Assembly (NCBI GenBank): GCA_031296305.1
Contig: JARLFZ010000012.1
Span: 1 to 60,314 of the forward strand
DNA from: Occallatibacter sp.
Lineage (GTDB): Bacteria > Acidobacteriota > Terriglobia > Terriglobales > Acidobacteriaceae
DNA length: 60,314 bases
Direction of reading: 5' to 3'
Shown here one piece after another: positions 19,682-27,471 of the stretch. Made by a program: the position numbers and the translations under genes. The first letter of the stretch is position 1; each line of letters begins with the position of its first letter. The notes beneath the pieces are model-generated. The model had not been told where the DNA came from and ran no database searches. It saw only the letters and a list, made by a program, of their open reading frames with translations.

Positions 19682-19752
19682 CGAAACGCCCAACGCCGCC
19701 CGCTTGCTATCATCAAATCAGCGGGCCGCCGCCGCAATCTTCCTGCATCCCT

Positions 19753-20745
19753 GTGACTCCTGTTTCACAATCCGCCCTATCGCCCGACGTCGCCGTCCCC
19801 ACTGCGGAAACCACGTCGCATGCCCTCCACGCGCCCCAACCCGGCGCCACCGCAACCCTCATCCACGACCTCCGCGAACTCTTCAAAGTCAAAGTCGTCG
19901 GCCTGGTGCTCGTCACCGGCTGGGGCGGTTTCTATCTCGGCTCCATGCAATCCGGCATCTCCACCTTGCAGCGCGGACTGCTCGACGTGCTCCTCGGCAT
20001 CGGTCTCGTCTCCGCCGGCGCAGGCGCGCTCAACCAGTGCCTCGAGCGCACCACCGACGCGCGCATGAAGCGCACCGCCAATCGCCCTCTGGCCTCCGGC
20101 CGTTTCCCGCTCGCCGTCGGAATCATCGCCGGCCTGGGCGCCATCGCGCTCGGCGCGGTGTGGCTCATGCTCTATACCAACCCGCTCACCGTCGCGCTCG
20201 CGCTGCTCACCGCCTTCACCTACGTCGCCATCTACACCCCGCTCAAGCGCGTCACCTCGCTCGCCACTTTTATCGGCGCATTCCCCGGCGCTATGGGCCC
20301 CATGCTCGGCTGGACCGCCGCCCGCGGCCGCGTCGAGTGGCCCGCCGTCGCCCTCTTCGCCATCCTCTTCGTCTGGCAGTTCCCCCACTTCATGTCCATC
20401 GCCTGGCTCTATCGCGACGAATACGCCCGCGCCGGCATCCGCATGTTGCCCGTCATCCAGCCCGACGGTTGGTCCACCGTTGCTGAAGCCATCTTCTACG
20501 CCGTCGTCATGATTCCCGTCAGCCTCGCTCCCTGGCGTCTCGGCATCACCAGCGCGCTCTACGCAATTCCGGCCACCGCCCTCGGCCTCGTCTATCTCGC
20601 CTACACGCTCCGCTTCTCCCGCATCCTCCGCGCCAAAACCGAAGACGAAAGCCGCATGTTAGCCCGCGACCTGCTCAAAGTCAGCGTGCTCTACCTGCCG
20701 CTGCTCTTCACCGCGCTCATGCTCTGCGCAAAAGCAAGGGGATAA
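19753..20745 (+). CDS. ctaB: Protoheme IX farnesyltransferase (heme O synthase)
   Basis: Integral membrane prenyltransferase that adds a farnesyl group to heme b, giving heme O for heme-copper oxidases. About eight or nine hydrophobic helices follow a 35-residue N-terminal tail. The first Asp-rich motif is NQCLERTTDARMKRT (from residue 94), the second region has YTPLKRVTSLATFIGAFPGAMGP (from about 160), and the conserved FVWQFPHFMSIAWLY and YRDEYARAGIRMLPV follow. The start is taken at a GTG with poor ribosome-site support; the core is secure. A CtaM-like DUF420 protein lies 1.2 kb downstream, consistent with an oxidase-assembly region interrupted by a DUF4272 gene. Confidence 0.94.
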   Translation: MTPVSQSALSPDVAVPTAETTSHALHAPQPGATATLIHDLRELFKVKVVGLVLVTGWGGFYLGSMQSGISTLQRGLLDVLLGIGLVSAGAGALNQCLERTTDARMKRTANRPLASGRFPLAVGIIAGLGAIALGAVWLMLYTNPLTVALALLTAFTYVAIYTPLKRVTSLATFIGAFPGAMGPMLGWTAARGRVEWPAVALFAILFVWQFPHFMSIAWLYRDEYARAGIRMLPVIQPDGWSTVAEAIFYAVVMIPVSLAPWRLGITSALYAIPATALGLVYLAYTLRFSRILRAKTEDESRMLARDLLKVSVLYLPLLFTALMLCAKARG

Positions 20746-20793
20746 ATCTTTGACGGCATAGTCCTGCACGAACAGCAAGCAGACAAAATATAC

Positions 20794-20866
20794 GTTGTCA
20801 TCCTGAGCGGAGTTTGGCGCGTTTACGCGACAAACGAAGTCGAAGGATCTGCGGTTGCTTTTCGTG
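20794..20866 (+). repeat. Dispersed hairpin repeat, copy R3
   Basis: Shares gttgtcatcctgagcg, gtcgaaggatctgcgg and ttgcttttcgt with R1/R2. Its hairpin (20812-20835) is GTTTG-g-CGCGT, loop tt, ACGCG-a-CAAAC. The stem bases differ from R1/R2 but pairing is kept. The rest of 20746-21044 has no gene. Confidence 0.8.
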
Positions 20867-21044
20867 GCGGCTGCGGGTCGCATGTCGAATAAGGGCACCC
20901 CACATCCTGAATGCGCGCCAAATTCAATAAGACGAAGGCCCTGAAATCACGCTTAGATTTTTGTGCGAATTCTGAGGATTGCACTCGGCGGCAATTCTAT
21001 TGACCGCGAAATAACTGCCGGGTAGGCGACGATACACTCGGGAT

Positions 21045-21830
21045 ATGTTCTCCTTGCTAAAGAGACGTCCAAACGCGGCCTCGGCCATGAGGCGCGCAAT
21101 TATCCTGAAATGCGCCTTTGTTAAGGGCCTTGCGGCGCCTCCAGTCGAGTACCTACAGAGTGTTATGAGCCAGTGGACTCCGGAGGAAAGATCCATGCTC
21201 GCGGCAGACGCCGCGCAGATATTTATGCGAGATGTCAACCACTTGAAAGCTGCGGGACTCTGGCCGGATGTAGAAGAGGATGAGAGGATTTTCCTGCAGG
21301 TTGGGATCGAGCAAATCAGTGCGCAACAGCGGATCGACGCAGGCTGGCAGGCTGAATCGATCGCATGTTTGCTTTGGGCACTCAAGGCTATTCCGGAATT
21401 GCCGCCCTACGATCAGGAAGCAAGCCCTGAACTGGTCAACGCGCTTCCAGCGAATTCCATCAAGGACCTCATCAAGCAAGCCCATTTGCGTCCCCAAGAG
21501 GAGATCAAGAGGCAGAGGAACATCGCGGAACTTTGGCATTGGCGGGCGCGGACACGACGACTGCAGGAGGAAGGGCATTCGTTTCAGTTGCCAAGTGCTT
21601 ACACGATTGAGCAGGTCATCGAATTAGCTGCATCAAAAGGTGCCGAAAATGGGGATTTGCCGCAACCAAGCGGATCCGACTTTCCCGCCAAGGGAAAGCC
21701 CTACCGCGACCTTTCTCCTGAGGAGTTCGCCAGCCTGACCTCAATTGCACAAGAACGACATAAAGCTCTCAATTGGCTTTGTGGTTTCTCGCCAAGTGGC
21801 CTGTGGGCAGACACCCCGACAGACACATAG
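21045..21830 (+). CDS. DUF4272 domain protein
   Basis: A 261-residue cytoplasmic protein. The DUF4272 pattern is visible: ERIFLQVGIEQISAQQRIDAGWQAESIACLLWALKAIPELPPYD in the middle (about 80-125) and the closing ERHKALNWLCG followed by WADTPTDT. The family is common beside polymorphic or immunity-type genes and in environmental bacteria, but its function is unknown. Base composition is visibly less GC-rich than in ctaB and the DUF420 gene on either side, which fits insertion of a transferred gene into an oxidase-assembly region. No Shine-Dalgarno is obvious at the ATG; a hairpin repeat (R3) lies upstream. Confidence 0.8.
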   Translation: MFSLLKRRPNAASAMRRAIILKCAFVKGLAAPPVEYLQSVMSQWTPEERSMLAADAAQIFMRDVNHLKAAGLWPDVEEDERIFLQVGIEQISAQQRIDAGWQAESIACLLWALKAIPELPPYDQEASPELVNALPANSIKDLIKQAHLRPQEEIKRQRNIAELWHWRARTRRLQEEGHSFQLPSAYTIEQVIELAASKGAENGDLPQPSGSDFPAKGKPYRDLSPEEFASLTSIAQERHKALNWLCGFSPSGLWADTPTDT

Positions 21831-21989
21831 GACTCTCTGTTGCATACGCGTTAGAAGAGATTTCATTGAAGGTGCCGTTGGCGTACACCGTCCAACCTGC
21901 AATCACCGGTTGATCACCACCTGCCGGCGACTTAAGCTACAGAAGAACACCGGCAGCTTGCTTTTATCGCCATAAGAAACCAGGAAAAC

Positions 21990-22544
21990 ATGACCACCAC
22001 CGCACCCACCTCCGCACCCCGCCCCGGCACGGCCCCGGCCATCGCCGCCATCCTTCTCATCAGCGCCGCGGCCACGGCGTTTCTCTTTTGGCTTATCTAT
22101 ATTCATCCCGCCGCGGCCACGAGCGCCCAATTCGCCTTTCTCCCCGCGCTCAACGCCATCCTCAACGGCCTCGCCGCCATCGCGCTCCTCATCGGCTACA
22201 CCTTCATCCGCGCCCGGCAAATCCCAAAACATCGCGCCGCCATGATCACGGCCTTCATCTTTTCCACGCTCTTTCTCGTCAGCTACATTGCCCACCACGC
22301 GCTGCACGGCGACGTTCGCTACCCCATCCACGCCGCCTTCCGCACGTTTTACCTGTGCCTGCTCGCCAGCCACATCGTTCTCGCCATCGTCGCGCTGCCT
22401 CTGGTCCTCATCACTTTCTTCTTCTCGCTCTCCGGCCGCTTCCCGCAGCACCGCAAGATCGCCCGCTGGACCTTCCCCCTCTGGCTCTACGTCTCCGTCA
22501 CCGGCGTCATCACCTACGTAATGCTCCGCCTCGCGCAAGGCTGA
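21990..22544 (+). CDS. DUF420 membrane protein (CtaM-like oxidase assembly factor)
   Basis: A 184-residue membrane protein with five predicted helices (about 15-40, 47-70, 83-105, 119-143, 158-180). Conserved DUF420 features are the NAILNGLAAIALLIGY helix, RAAMITAFIFSTLFLVSYIAHH, the HGDVRYP loop, the LLASHIVLAIVALPLVL helix, and HRKIARWTFPLWLYVSVTGVITYVML. The conserved His residues (HH, SHI, HRK) resemble the heme- or copper-handling residues of CtaM, which is needed for aa3 oxidase in Bacillus and Staphylococcus. Closeness to ctaB supports that role. The ATG follows aggaaaac, an acceptable site. Confidence 0.85.
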   Translation: MTTTAPTSAPRPGTAPAIAAILLISAAATAFLFWLIYIHPAAATSAQFAFLPALNAILNGLAAIALLIGYTFIRARQIPKHRAAMITAFIFSTLFLVSYIAHHALHGDVRYPIHAAFRTFYLCLLASHIVLAIVALPLVLITFFFSLSGRFPQHRKIARWTFPLWLYVSVTGVITYVMLRLAQG

Positions 22545-22551
22545 AGCCCAT

Positions 22552-22600
22552 GTAACACCGGTCTCCTGACCGGCTGTACGGCCGGCGTCCACGCCGGCCG
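22552..22600 (+). repeat. REP-1 element, copy 3
   Basis: Begins GTAACACC instead of GTAGCGCC and has CTCCTGAC for CTCCAGAC; otherwise the same as copies 1, 2 and 4. It lies 8 bp after the DUF420 stop. Confidence 0.85.
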
Positions 22601-22643
22601 AAACTGCGCCAACACCAATGCCGCCGGCCAACTTTCTGCCGAC

Positions 22644-22671
22644 GCCAGCCCGCTTCAGCGGGCGTAAGAAC
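22644..22671. repeat. REP-3 palindrome, copy 1
   Basis: gccagcccgcttcagcgggc then gtaagaac. The identical 28-bp sequence is at 55099-55126. Confidence 0.8.
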
Positions 22672-22702
22672 CCCGCCGTTCAATTAGCATGGAACTGACC
22701 CC

Positions 22703-22972
22703 ATGCCCCCAAGCCCGCCAAAAAATGCACCCCTGCCCGACGACGGCACCCGCCAGCTTCTCCAATGGGGCGGCTCGATGGTCGCAACCGGCCTCGTGTG
22801 CGCGCTTCTCCTCGTCACGATGCTCGGCGGCTACACACGCCTCGGCGCCAGCACCAACACCGGCTGGTTCGCACTCATTGTCGCGCTCATGTGCCTGCCC
22901 TTCGGCGCGCTGCTCCTCACCCTCGGCCTCGCCAAATGGCTTCGCAACCAAAAAGAACGAGGGAGCAAGTAA
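22703..22972 (+). CDS. Small two-helix membrane protein next to the DUF420 gene
   Basis: An 89-residue protein with two hydrophobic helices (about 25-46 and 55-77: MVATGLVCALLLVTMLGGY and WFALIVALMCLPFGALLLTLGLA) and a basic end (KWLRNQKERGSK). No family is recognised. Position after ctaB and the CtaM-like gene suggests a small oxidase-related subunit, but this is inference from context. The start lacks a strong Shine-Dalgarno. Confidence 0.6.
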   Translation: MPPSPPKNAPLPDDGTRQLLQWGGSMVATGLVCALLLVTMLGGYTRLGASTNTGWFALIVALMCLPFGALLLTLGLAKWLRNQKERGSK

Positions 22973-22997
22973 GCGACGCAGCAATAAAAACGCTGAC

Positions 22998-23035
22998 CCG
23001 CCCTCTTGTTCCCTTGTTCCCTTGTTCCCTGTCTT
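22998..23035 (-). repeat. 'gggaacaaggg' repeat after the acidic repeat protein
   Basis: On the minus strand the stop codon runs directly into agacagggaacaagggaaca and a further agggaacaag. Confidence 0.75.
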
Positions 23036-24211
23036 TCAGCTCGACGATTCGTCCGCAGCGGGAGCTTCCTCCACCGGTGCTTCCTCCGCAGGCGCTTCCT
23101 CGGCAGGCGCGTCCGCCTCGGGGCCAACTGCGCTGCCGTACTGGCCTTCTTCCGCGTTGGCGTCGGCACTCTGCTCTGCGCTCTGCGCGTCACCGGCGTA
23201 CATCTGCGCATCATCGGTGAATCCCGCCTCGGCATAACTCTCGGCCGCCTGCGCATCTCCTTCGGCGGTCTGCTGGTTCGAGTTGGCCCAGCTCTCGTCC
23301 AGTTGTGCAGTCCAGGTTTCGTCGGTGTTGTCGGGGCCGCCCTCGGCCGCCACGGTTTCGGACTGCTGGTACGCCTGCTGTGAATCGGCATAGGCAGCCG
23401 AGTAGTCGCCCGACGCCACAGCCTGGCTCTCGGCCTGCTCGGCCTGCTGGAGGTTCTGTTGGTCGGTCTGGAGCTGGTCGGCGTTTTCCTGATCCGTCGC
23501 CGCCGCCTCCAACGTCGGATCGTTGGGATCGTTGGGATCGACTGTTGCCTGCGCGTCCGGCTCGCCCGTCACCGTCGCTTCGTCGCCTGGACTTCCCGAG
23601 CCGCCTGAGCCCTCAGGTCCGTACCCGCCGCCCAGCCCCGGCCCGTCATCCGCCAGAGTGCCCGAGCCTTCAGGTCCATACCCACCGCCGAGCCCCGGCC
23701 CGTCGTCCAGCGTGGAACCGCCAGGTCCGTACCCGCCGCCGAGCCCCGGCCCATCATCTGCGGTCGCGGTGCCCGTAGATCCGTCGGGCGAACTCGGCTC
23801 TGCCACCCCGGTCCCCGTTGCGCCCGGGTCTGTCGAACCCGTCGGATCGGTCGCCGTCCCCGTTGCGCTCGGATCAGTCGGGTCTGTCGCCGTGCCCGTC
23901 CCAGTCGGATCAGTCGGGTCTGTGGGGTCCGTCGCCGTCCCCGTCCCGGTCGCATCCGGATCAATGATCACTTCCTCCACCACCACCACTTCTTCCACGG
24001 CTCCGGGCGCATCTGGCCCGCCACTGCTCCCCAACGGATCGAGAATTACATCGATAATCTCTTCCGTCACCGATCCTGGTTCCGCAGAATTCGCGCCCTC
24101 TGCTGATGTCGGGCCCGCACCACTCGCCGCGCTTGTCCCCGTGGGTTCCTCGGGCACAATCACCACAACTTCCTCCACCTCGTTCACTTGACCGCTGCTA
24201 TCTTCCGGCAT
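23036..24211 (-). CDS. Large acidic low-complexity repeat protein
   Basis: A 391-residue, strongly acidic protein without signal peptide, membrane span or recognised domain. Residues 1-85 hold three similar acidic/aliphatic segments (VEEVVVIVPEEP, EEIIDVILDPL, VEEVVVVEEVIIDP). Residues about 85-145 are DPT/GTGTA repeats. Residues about 145-205 contain three DDGPGLGGGYGP units. The C-terminal half is Gln/Ala/Glu rich, likely helical or disordered, ending in EAPAEEAPAEE-type repeats. The gene lies 134 bp downstream of the M48-like gene on the same strand. It may be a disordered scaffold or surface protein; no function can be assigned. The ATG follows gaggatcc. Confidence 0.6.
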   Translation of the reverse strand: MPEDSSGQVNEVEEVVVIVPEEPTGTSAASGAGPTSAEGANSAEPGSVTEEIIDVILDPLGSSGGPDAPGAVEEVVVVEEVIIDPDATGTGTATDPTDPTDPTGTGTATDPTDPSATGTATDPTGSTDPGATGTGVAEPSSPDGSTGTATADDGPGLGGGYGPGGSTLDDGPGLGGGYGPEGSGTLADDGPGLGGGYGPEGSGGSGSPGDEATVTGEPDAQATVDPNDPNDPTLEAAATDQENADQLQTDQQNLQQAEQAESQAVASGDYSAAYADSQQAYQQSETVAAEGGPDNTDETWTAQLDESWANSNQQTAEGDAQAAESYAEAGFTDDAQMYAGDAQSAEQSADANAEEGQYGSAVGPEADAPAEEAPAEEAPVEEAPAADESSS

Positions 24212-24345
24212 GATGGATCCTCTCTTTTCTGAATTCTGTTAATAGTTTCAACCTGGGGGCAATCGCTACTTTTCGCAAATGACTTATGGACGTAAAGCCC
24301 TGAAGAATGGTTTCCCCGCCAACTTGCTTTTGCTCAATTCCCTAA

Positions 24346-26070
24346 TCACTTCTTGCTACCAGTGTGTGCGGGCGATGGTGCCCCATGTTTTACAGCTCCC
24401 GCTTTTGCCCCAAACGATTTCGCCGCTGCACCGTGGGCCACTGTTAGCGGCGCCATTGGCTTTGGAGCTGCGCCGTTCGCCTTTTCCGGCGGCGGCGCAA
24501 CCGATTTTGCCGCTACGCTGGACGCGGCGGCCGGCGGTGCAGCCGGCTTTGTCTCCCCGGCGGCCGGCGTCGCGGCCTGAGCTGCCGGTGCCGGCGCCGA
24601 TCCCGCCGTCGCACCCGCCGCTGGTGCCGCAGCCCTGGGCCGCAGCACAATCACGGTCTTGCATTGCGGGCAGCGCACATTCAAAGTCGTCTTGCCCCGC
24701 AACATCGCCAGCGGAACCCGCATCGCCGCATGGCACTTGTTGCAGATCACTCGGATCGAGTCGGTGGGCGCCGTCGCAACCCCCTGCGCCGCATTCGCTG
24801 TCACCGCAGCCTGGTTCGCAGCCTCGCCCGATGCACCGCCCGCCATATGCGTTGTGCCCATCGGCGCACCCGCGCCAACCGGCGGCCTCGGCGCGCCAGA
24901 AGGCGGCCTCGTCACTGGAGCGGGAGTCGCCTTGCGTACCGTACCCACACCCAATCCCGACCCCGCCTGCGTCGCTACCGGCGCCAGCTTCAGCCGCACC
25001 GGCTGGATGCTCTGGCTCCAGCGCATCAGTTCCGCCTCGTGCGCCGCCTGTCCCAGCAGCCGCAGCCGCCGCGTGGTATACATCGACGAAGAAGTTGTCA
25101 TCTCAGAGAAGCGCGTCATCGAGTCATCGCTCGCCGATTCCTGCTTCAGCCACTCATCGATATTCACCTGTTGCAGCAGCCGCGCCGAGCGAATCGACCA
25201 AGCCAGCAGCACCCGCCGCACCAGCGCCTCGTCGCCCACCGCCATCAATCCCGCGCGGTCGGCAGTAATCTCCGACTGCCGCGACCACGCCATCAGCGGC
25301 AGATCGATCGCCCCCTGAATCAGCTTTGTAGGATTGATTGCATTGATCAAGCCGTTTGAGAGCAGCCCCGTATGCACGCTCACATCGCCCGCAATGAAGC
25401 GCAGCACCGTGTTCCACAGCGCGTGACCGGCGCGGCAGTGACCCATCTCGCGCGCCAGCACAAACAACAGTTCATCGCCGGCAAAGTTGATCAGATGCGA
25501 GGTCCCCAGCACGATGAAAGAGCTGTTCTCCGTGCCGTAGGTATAGGTGTTCCACATCTGGTCGCCGGAGATATAAACGTCCGGCATCTTCGGCAACCCC
25601 AGGATGCGCGCCGCCAGCACCGCCAGGTTCCACACATCGGTAAACTGCCGGGGCCCCAGCTTAATGGCATTGAAAGTCGACTCGATCCACGGCCGGCCAA
25701 CTTTGTCTGAAACGTTCCGCACCACTGCATGGAGCGCCGAAATGCTTTGCAGCTTCGACATCGCCTGCCCGTCCTGCGCCCACAAAAACACTGATCGATC
25801 GAGCTGGTACCCCGGCGCTAACGGCCGGAGCCATCCGCACTGCGGGCACACAATCTCCGCAGCGCTCAATCCCGCTCCGTTCAAGCCGCATACCTTGCAC
25901 AGCGGATGGCCGACAATTCCCGGCGGCGCTCCAATGACCACAGGCTGCGCCGGTATCATCTGCCCTTCGCCCACCAGCCCAGCTCCGCACATAGTGCAGA
26001 AGCGTGAACCAGGCACTCCCGGCCCATGCCCCTGCGGACATACCAGCGGTCCAACCACAGTGGTGGCCAT
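24346..26070 (-). CDS. Zinc-ribbon M48-like protein lacking the first zinc-ligand histidine
   Basis: A 574-residue protein. The start at 26070 (MATTVVGPLVCPQGHG) follows aaggagag. Domains: two N-terminal zinc ribbons (CPQGHG...CTMCG and CKVCG...CPQCG, residues 10-75), an M48 (HtpX/Ste24)-like region (about 100-330), and after a Pro/Ala linker an MJ0042-type zinc ribbon (CNKC...CPQC). The metalloprotease motif reads REMGH: Arg207-Glu208-Met-Gly-His211, where active M48 enzymes have HExxH. The third ligand motif is kept (Glu267 with Asp271 in SEITADRAG). The loss of one His predicts weak or no peptidase activity. Membrane helices are not obvious, so it is probably cytosolic. Confidence 0.72.
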   Translation of the reverse strand: MATTVVGPLVCPQGHGPGVPGSRFCTMCGAGLVGEGQMIPAQPVVIGAPPGIVGHPLCKVCGLNGAGLSAAEIVCPQCGWLRPLAPGYQLDRSVFLWAQDGQAMSKLQSISALHAVVRNVSDKVGRPWIESTFNAIKLGPRQFTDVWNLAVLAARILGLPKMPDVYISGDQMWNTYTYGTENSSFIVLGTSHLINFAGDELLFVLAREMGHCRAGHALWNTVLRFIAGDVSVHTGLLSNGLINAINPTKLIQGAIDLPLMAWSRQSEITADRAGLMAVGDEALVRRVLLAWSIRSARLLQQVNIDEWLKQESASDDSMTRFSEMTTSSSMYTTRRLRLLGQAAHEAELMRWSQSIQPVRLKLAPVATQAGSGLGVGTVRKATPAPVTRPPSGAPRPPVGAGAPMGTTHMAGGASGEAANQAAVTANAAQGVATAPTDSIRVICNKCHAAMRVPLAMLRGKTTLNVRCPQCKTVIVLRPRAAAPAAGATAGSAPAPAAQAATPAAGETKPAAPPAAASSVAAKSVAPPPEKANGAAPKPMAPLTVAHGAAAKSFGAKAGAVKHGAPSPAHTGSKK

Positions 26071-26394
26071 GCGCTCTCCTTTTCCTTCTTCGTATGTGGG
26101 ACCCGGATTGCAGCTCGACAGGGGGGACGAAATTGGGCCAATTATACCCACCCCACCCCAGAGAAACAATCAATGATTGCAGGTCAATGAAATAATCTAC
26201 GCTCGCGGGCCAATTCCCGAGCTTTCGATGAGGCGCGCGGCCCCTGCTCCCGGAAGGCTAAGCGCAGCCCCCAATATGACTCCGGTTACGTTGACAACCC
26301 CTTCGTGCAATGCCATATTAGCCTGCACCCTCTTGTACCAAAGCGTCACAGCGTATCGAGCCCCCAGGTCACTGAGCTTCGCAGGAAGAAGGGT
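26071..26394. other. Divergent intergenic region, nothing recognised
   Basis: Lies between divergent genes and should hold both promoters. No repeats, hairpins or small genes are supported. Confidence 0.45.
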
Positions 26395-27186
26395 ATGTCA
26401 ACGTATAACGCGAAAGCGATTTCCGCAATCATTGTCTTCGCTGGACTCGCATCGTGCGCGTCGCACGCGCAATCCAGCAATTCACAGTCGCCGCCGGCGC
26501 AACCTCCATCGCAGAACGCCGCGCCCACCACCGAGCCAACTCTAACTCCCCTGCAAGCTGTCCAATACATCAATCAGAAGATTGTTGACCTAAGTCGTAT
26601 CCCGGGCGGCATGGACACGGGCGTAGCCACCATTTGGCCCGGATACTTTGCCATCGAACCGTCCAAGGGCACACTTTGGTGGTTGCGCGGAGCGCAGACC
26701 AGTTCCTCAGGATGGGAGATTCGATACTCTTCGGTCCAGGTAAACCAGCTTGATCCAAATCTCCTCACCGTTGGCGTGGGCGAAGGCAACTACGAGAAGA
26801 TCTCCATCCGCTGCAAATCCAATCCCGATGCCACCAGCGGCGGCCTTTGCTTCCACAATTGGGTCGCCTCCTGGGACGATCAATCTTTCGATCTCAAGGA
26901 TGGCCATTTCAGCGATTTAAACGTTGCGCGTCCGCCTGATCATGAAGATCGGGAAATCCTCGATGGCTACGACGTTGCGGTTTCCCCGCTGAAAAAGCAA
27001 ATTCTGCTTTTCGATGGCAAGGCAAAACAACTGATCGATGTGGTGCCCGCGCATCCCTCCACTGAATTGGACATTTACCTCGGCGCAGCCGATAGCGATA
27101 CCGCCCAGAGAGTGCTTCGCGCGCTGCGATACCTGGTCAAGACCATGCCCGCAGGCGTAACCGAAGTGGACCCATTCGGCCCCTAA
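26395..27186 (+). CDS. Hypothetical lipoprotein
   Basis: A 263-residue exported protein. I chose the ATG at 26395 because aggaag precedes it; an earlier in-frame ATG lies in poor context. The N-terminal hydrophobic stretch ends in LASC (about residues 18-21), a plausible lipobox, followed by a Ser/Gln/Pro-rich linker. The mature part starts with LQAVQYINQKIVDLSR and alternates strands with conserved Trp (GTLWWLRGAQ) and two Cys (SIRCKS...GLCFHNW). No family is recognised. It stands alone, followed by MITE-like element C. Confidence 0.6.
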   Translation: MSTYNAKAISAIIVFAGLASCASHAQSSNSQSPPAQPPSQNAAPTTEPTLTPLQAVQYINQKIVDLSRIPGGMDTGVATIWPGYFAIEPSKGTLWWLRGAQTSSSGWEIRYSSVQVNQLDPNLLTVGVGEGNYEKISIRCKSNPDATSGGLCFHNWVASWDDQSFDLKDGHFSDLNVARPPDHEDREILDGYDVAVSPLKKQILLFDGKAKQLIDVVPAHPSTELDIYLGAADSDTAQRVLRALRYLVKTMPAGVTEVDPFGP

Positions 27187-27199
27187 GTCACGCCCCTAA

Positions 27200-27350
27200 C
27201 AGGCTGCTGAAAAACTAAATCGAGAGGCTCGATTTGAAAGGGCACGGATTTATCCGTGCCGATAAGGCCAGCAAAATGGCCCGGCTTCAGCCGCTGAGGG
27301 ATGTTTTTTCGCTACACTTCGCGCTCGCTTGGGACTTTTTCAGCAAGCTG
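27200..27350. mobile_element. MITE-like element C (151 bp) flanked by CTAA
   Basis: Ends CAGGCTGCTGAAAAACT (27200-27216) and the inverted CAGCTTGCTGAAAAAGT (27334-27350). CTAA lies directly outside each end (27196-27199 and 27351-27354). Inside are a aaatcgag/ctcgattt hairpin and the same core as element A (gaaagggcacg, cgtgccg, aaggcc, ctgagggatg). No coding capacity. Confidence 0.72.
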
Positions 27351-27405
27351 CTAAGTCAGACCTATAACTCAGAATTGCCGGGGAAGCGAAGTTTCATCCC
27401 ATCGA

Positions 27406-27440
27406 GGGTGCCCCCGGTCCCTCGCCTTTGGGGACCGGGG
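27406..27440. repeat. REP-2 hairpin, copy 2
   Basis: gggtgcccccggtccctcgc then ctttggggaccgggg; the loop differs from copy 1 but the stem is identical. Confidence 0.75.
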
Positions 27441-27471
27441 AAGCGGAATTTCTCCGCCGCTCGAAAGTCCG

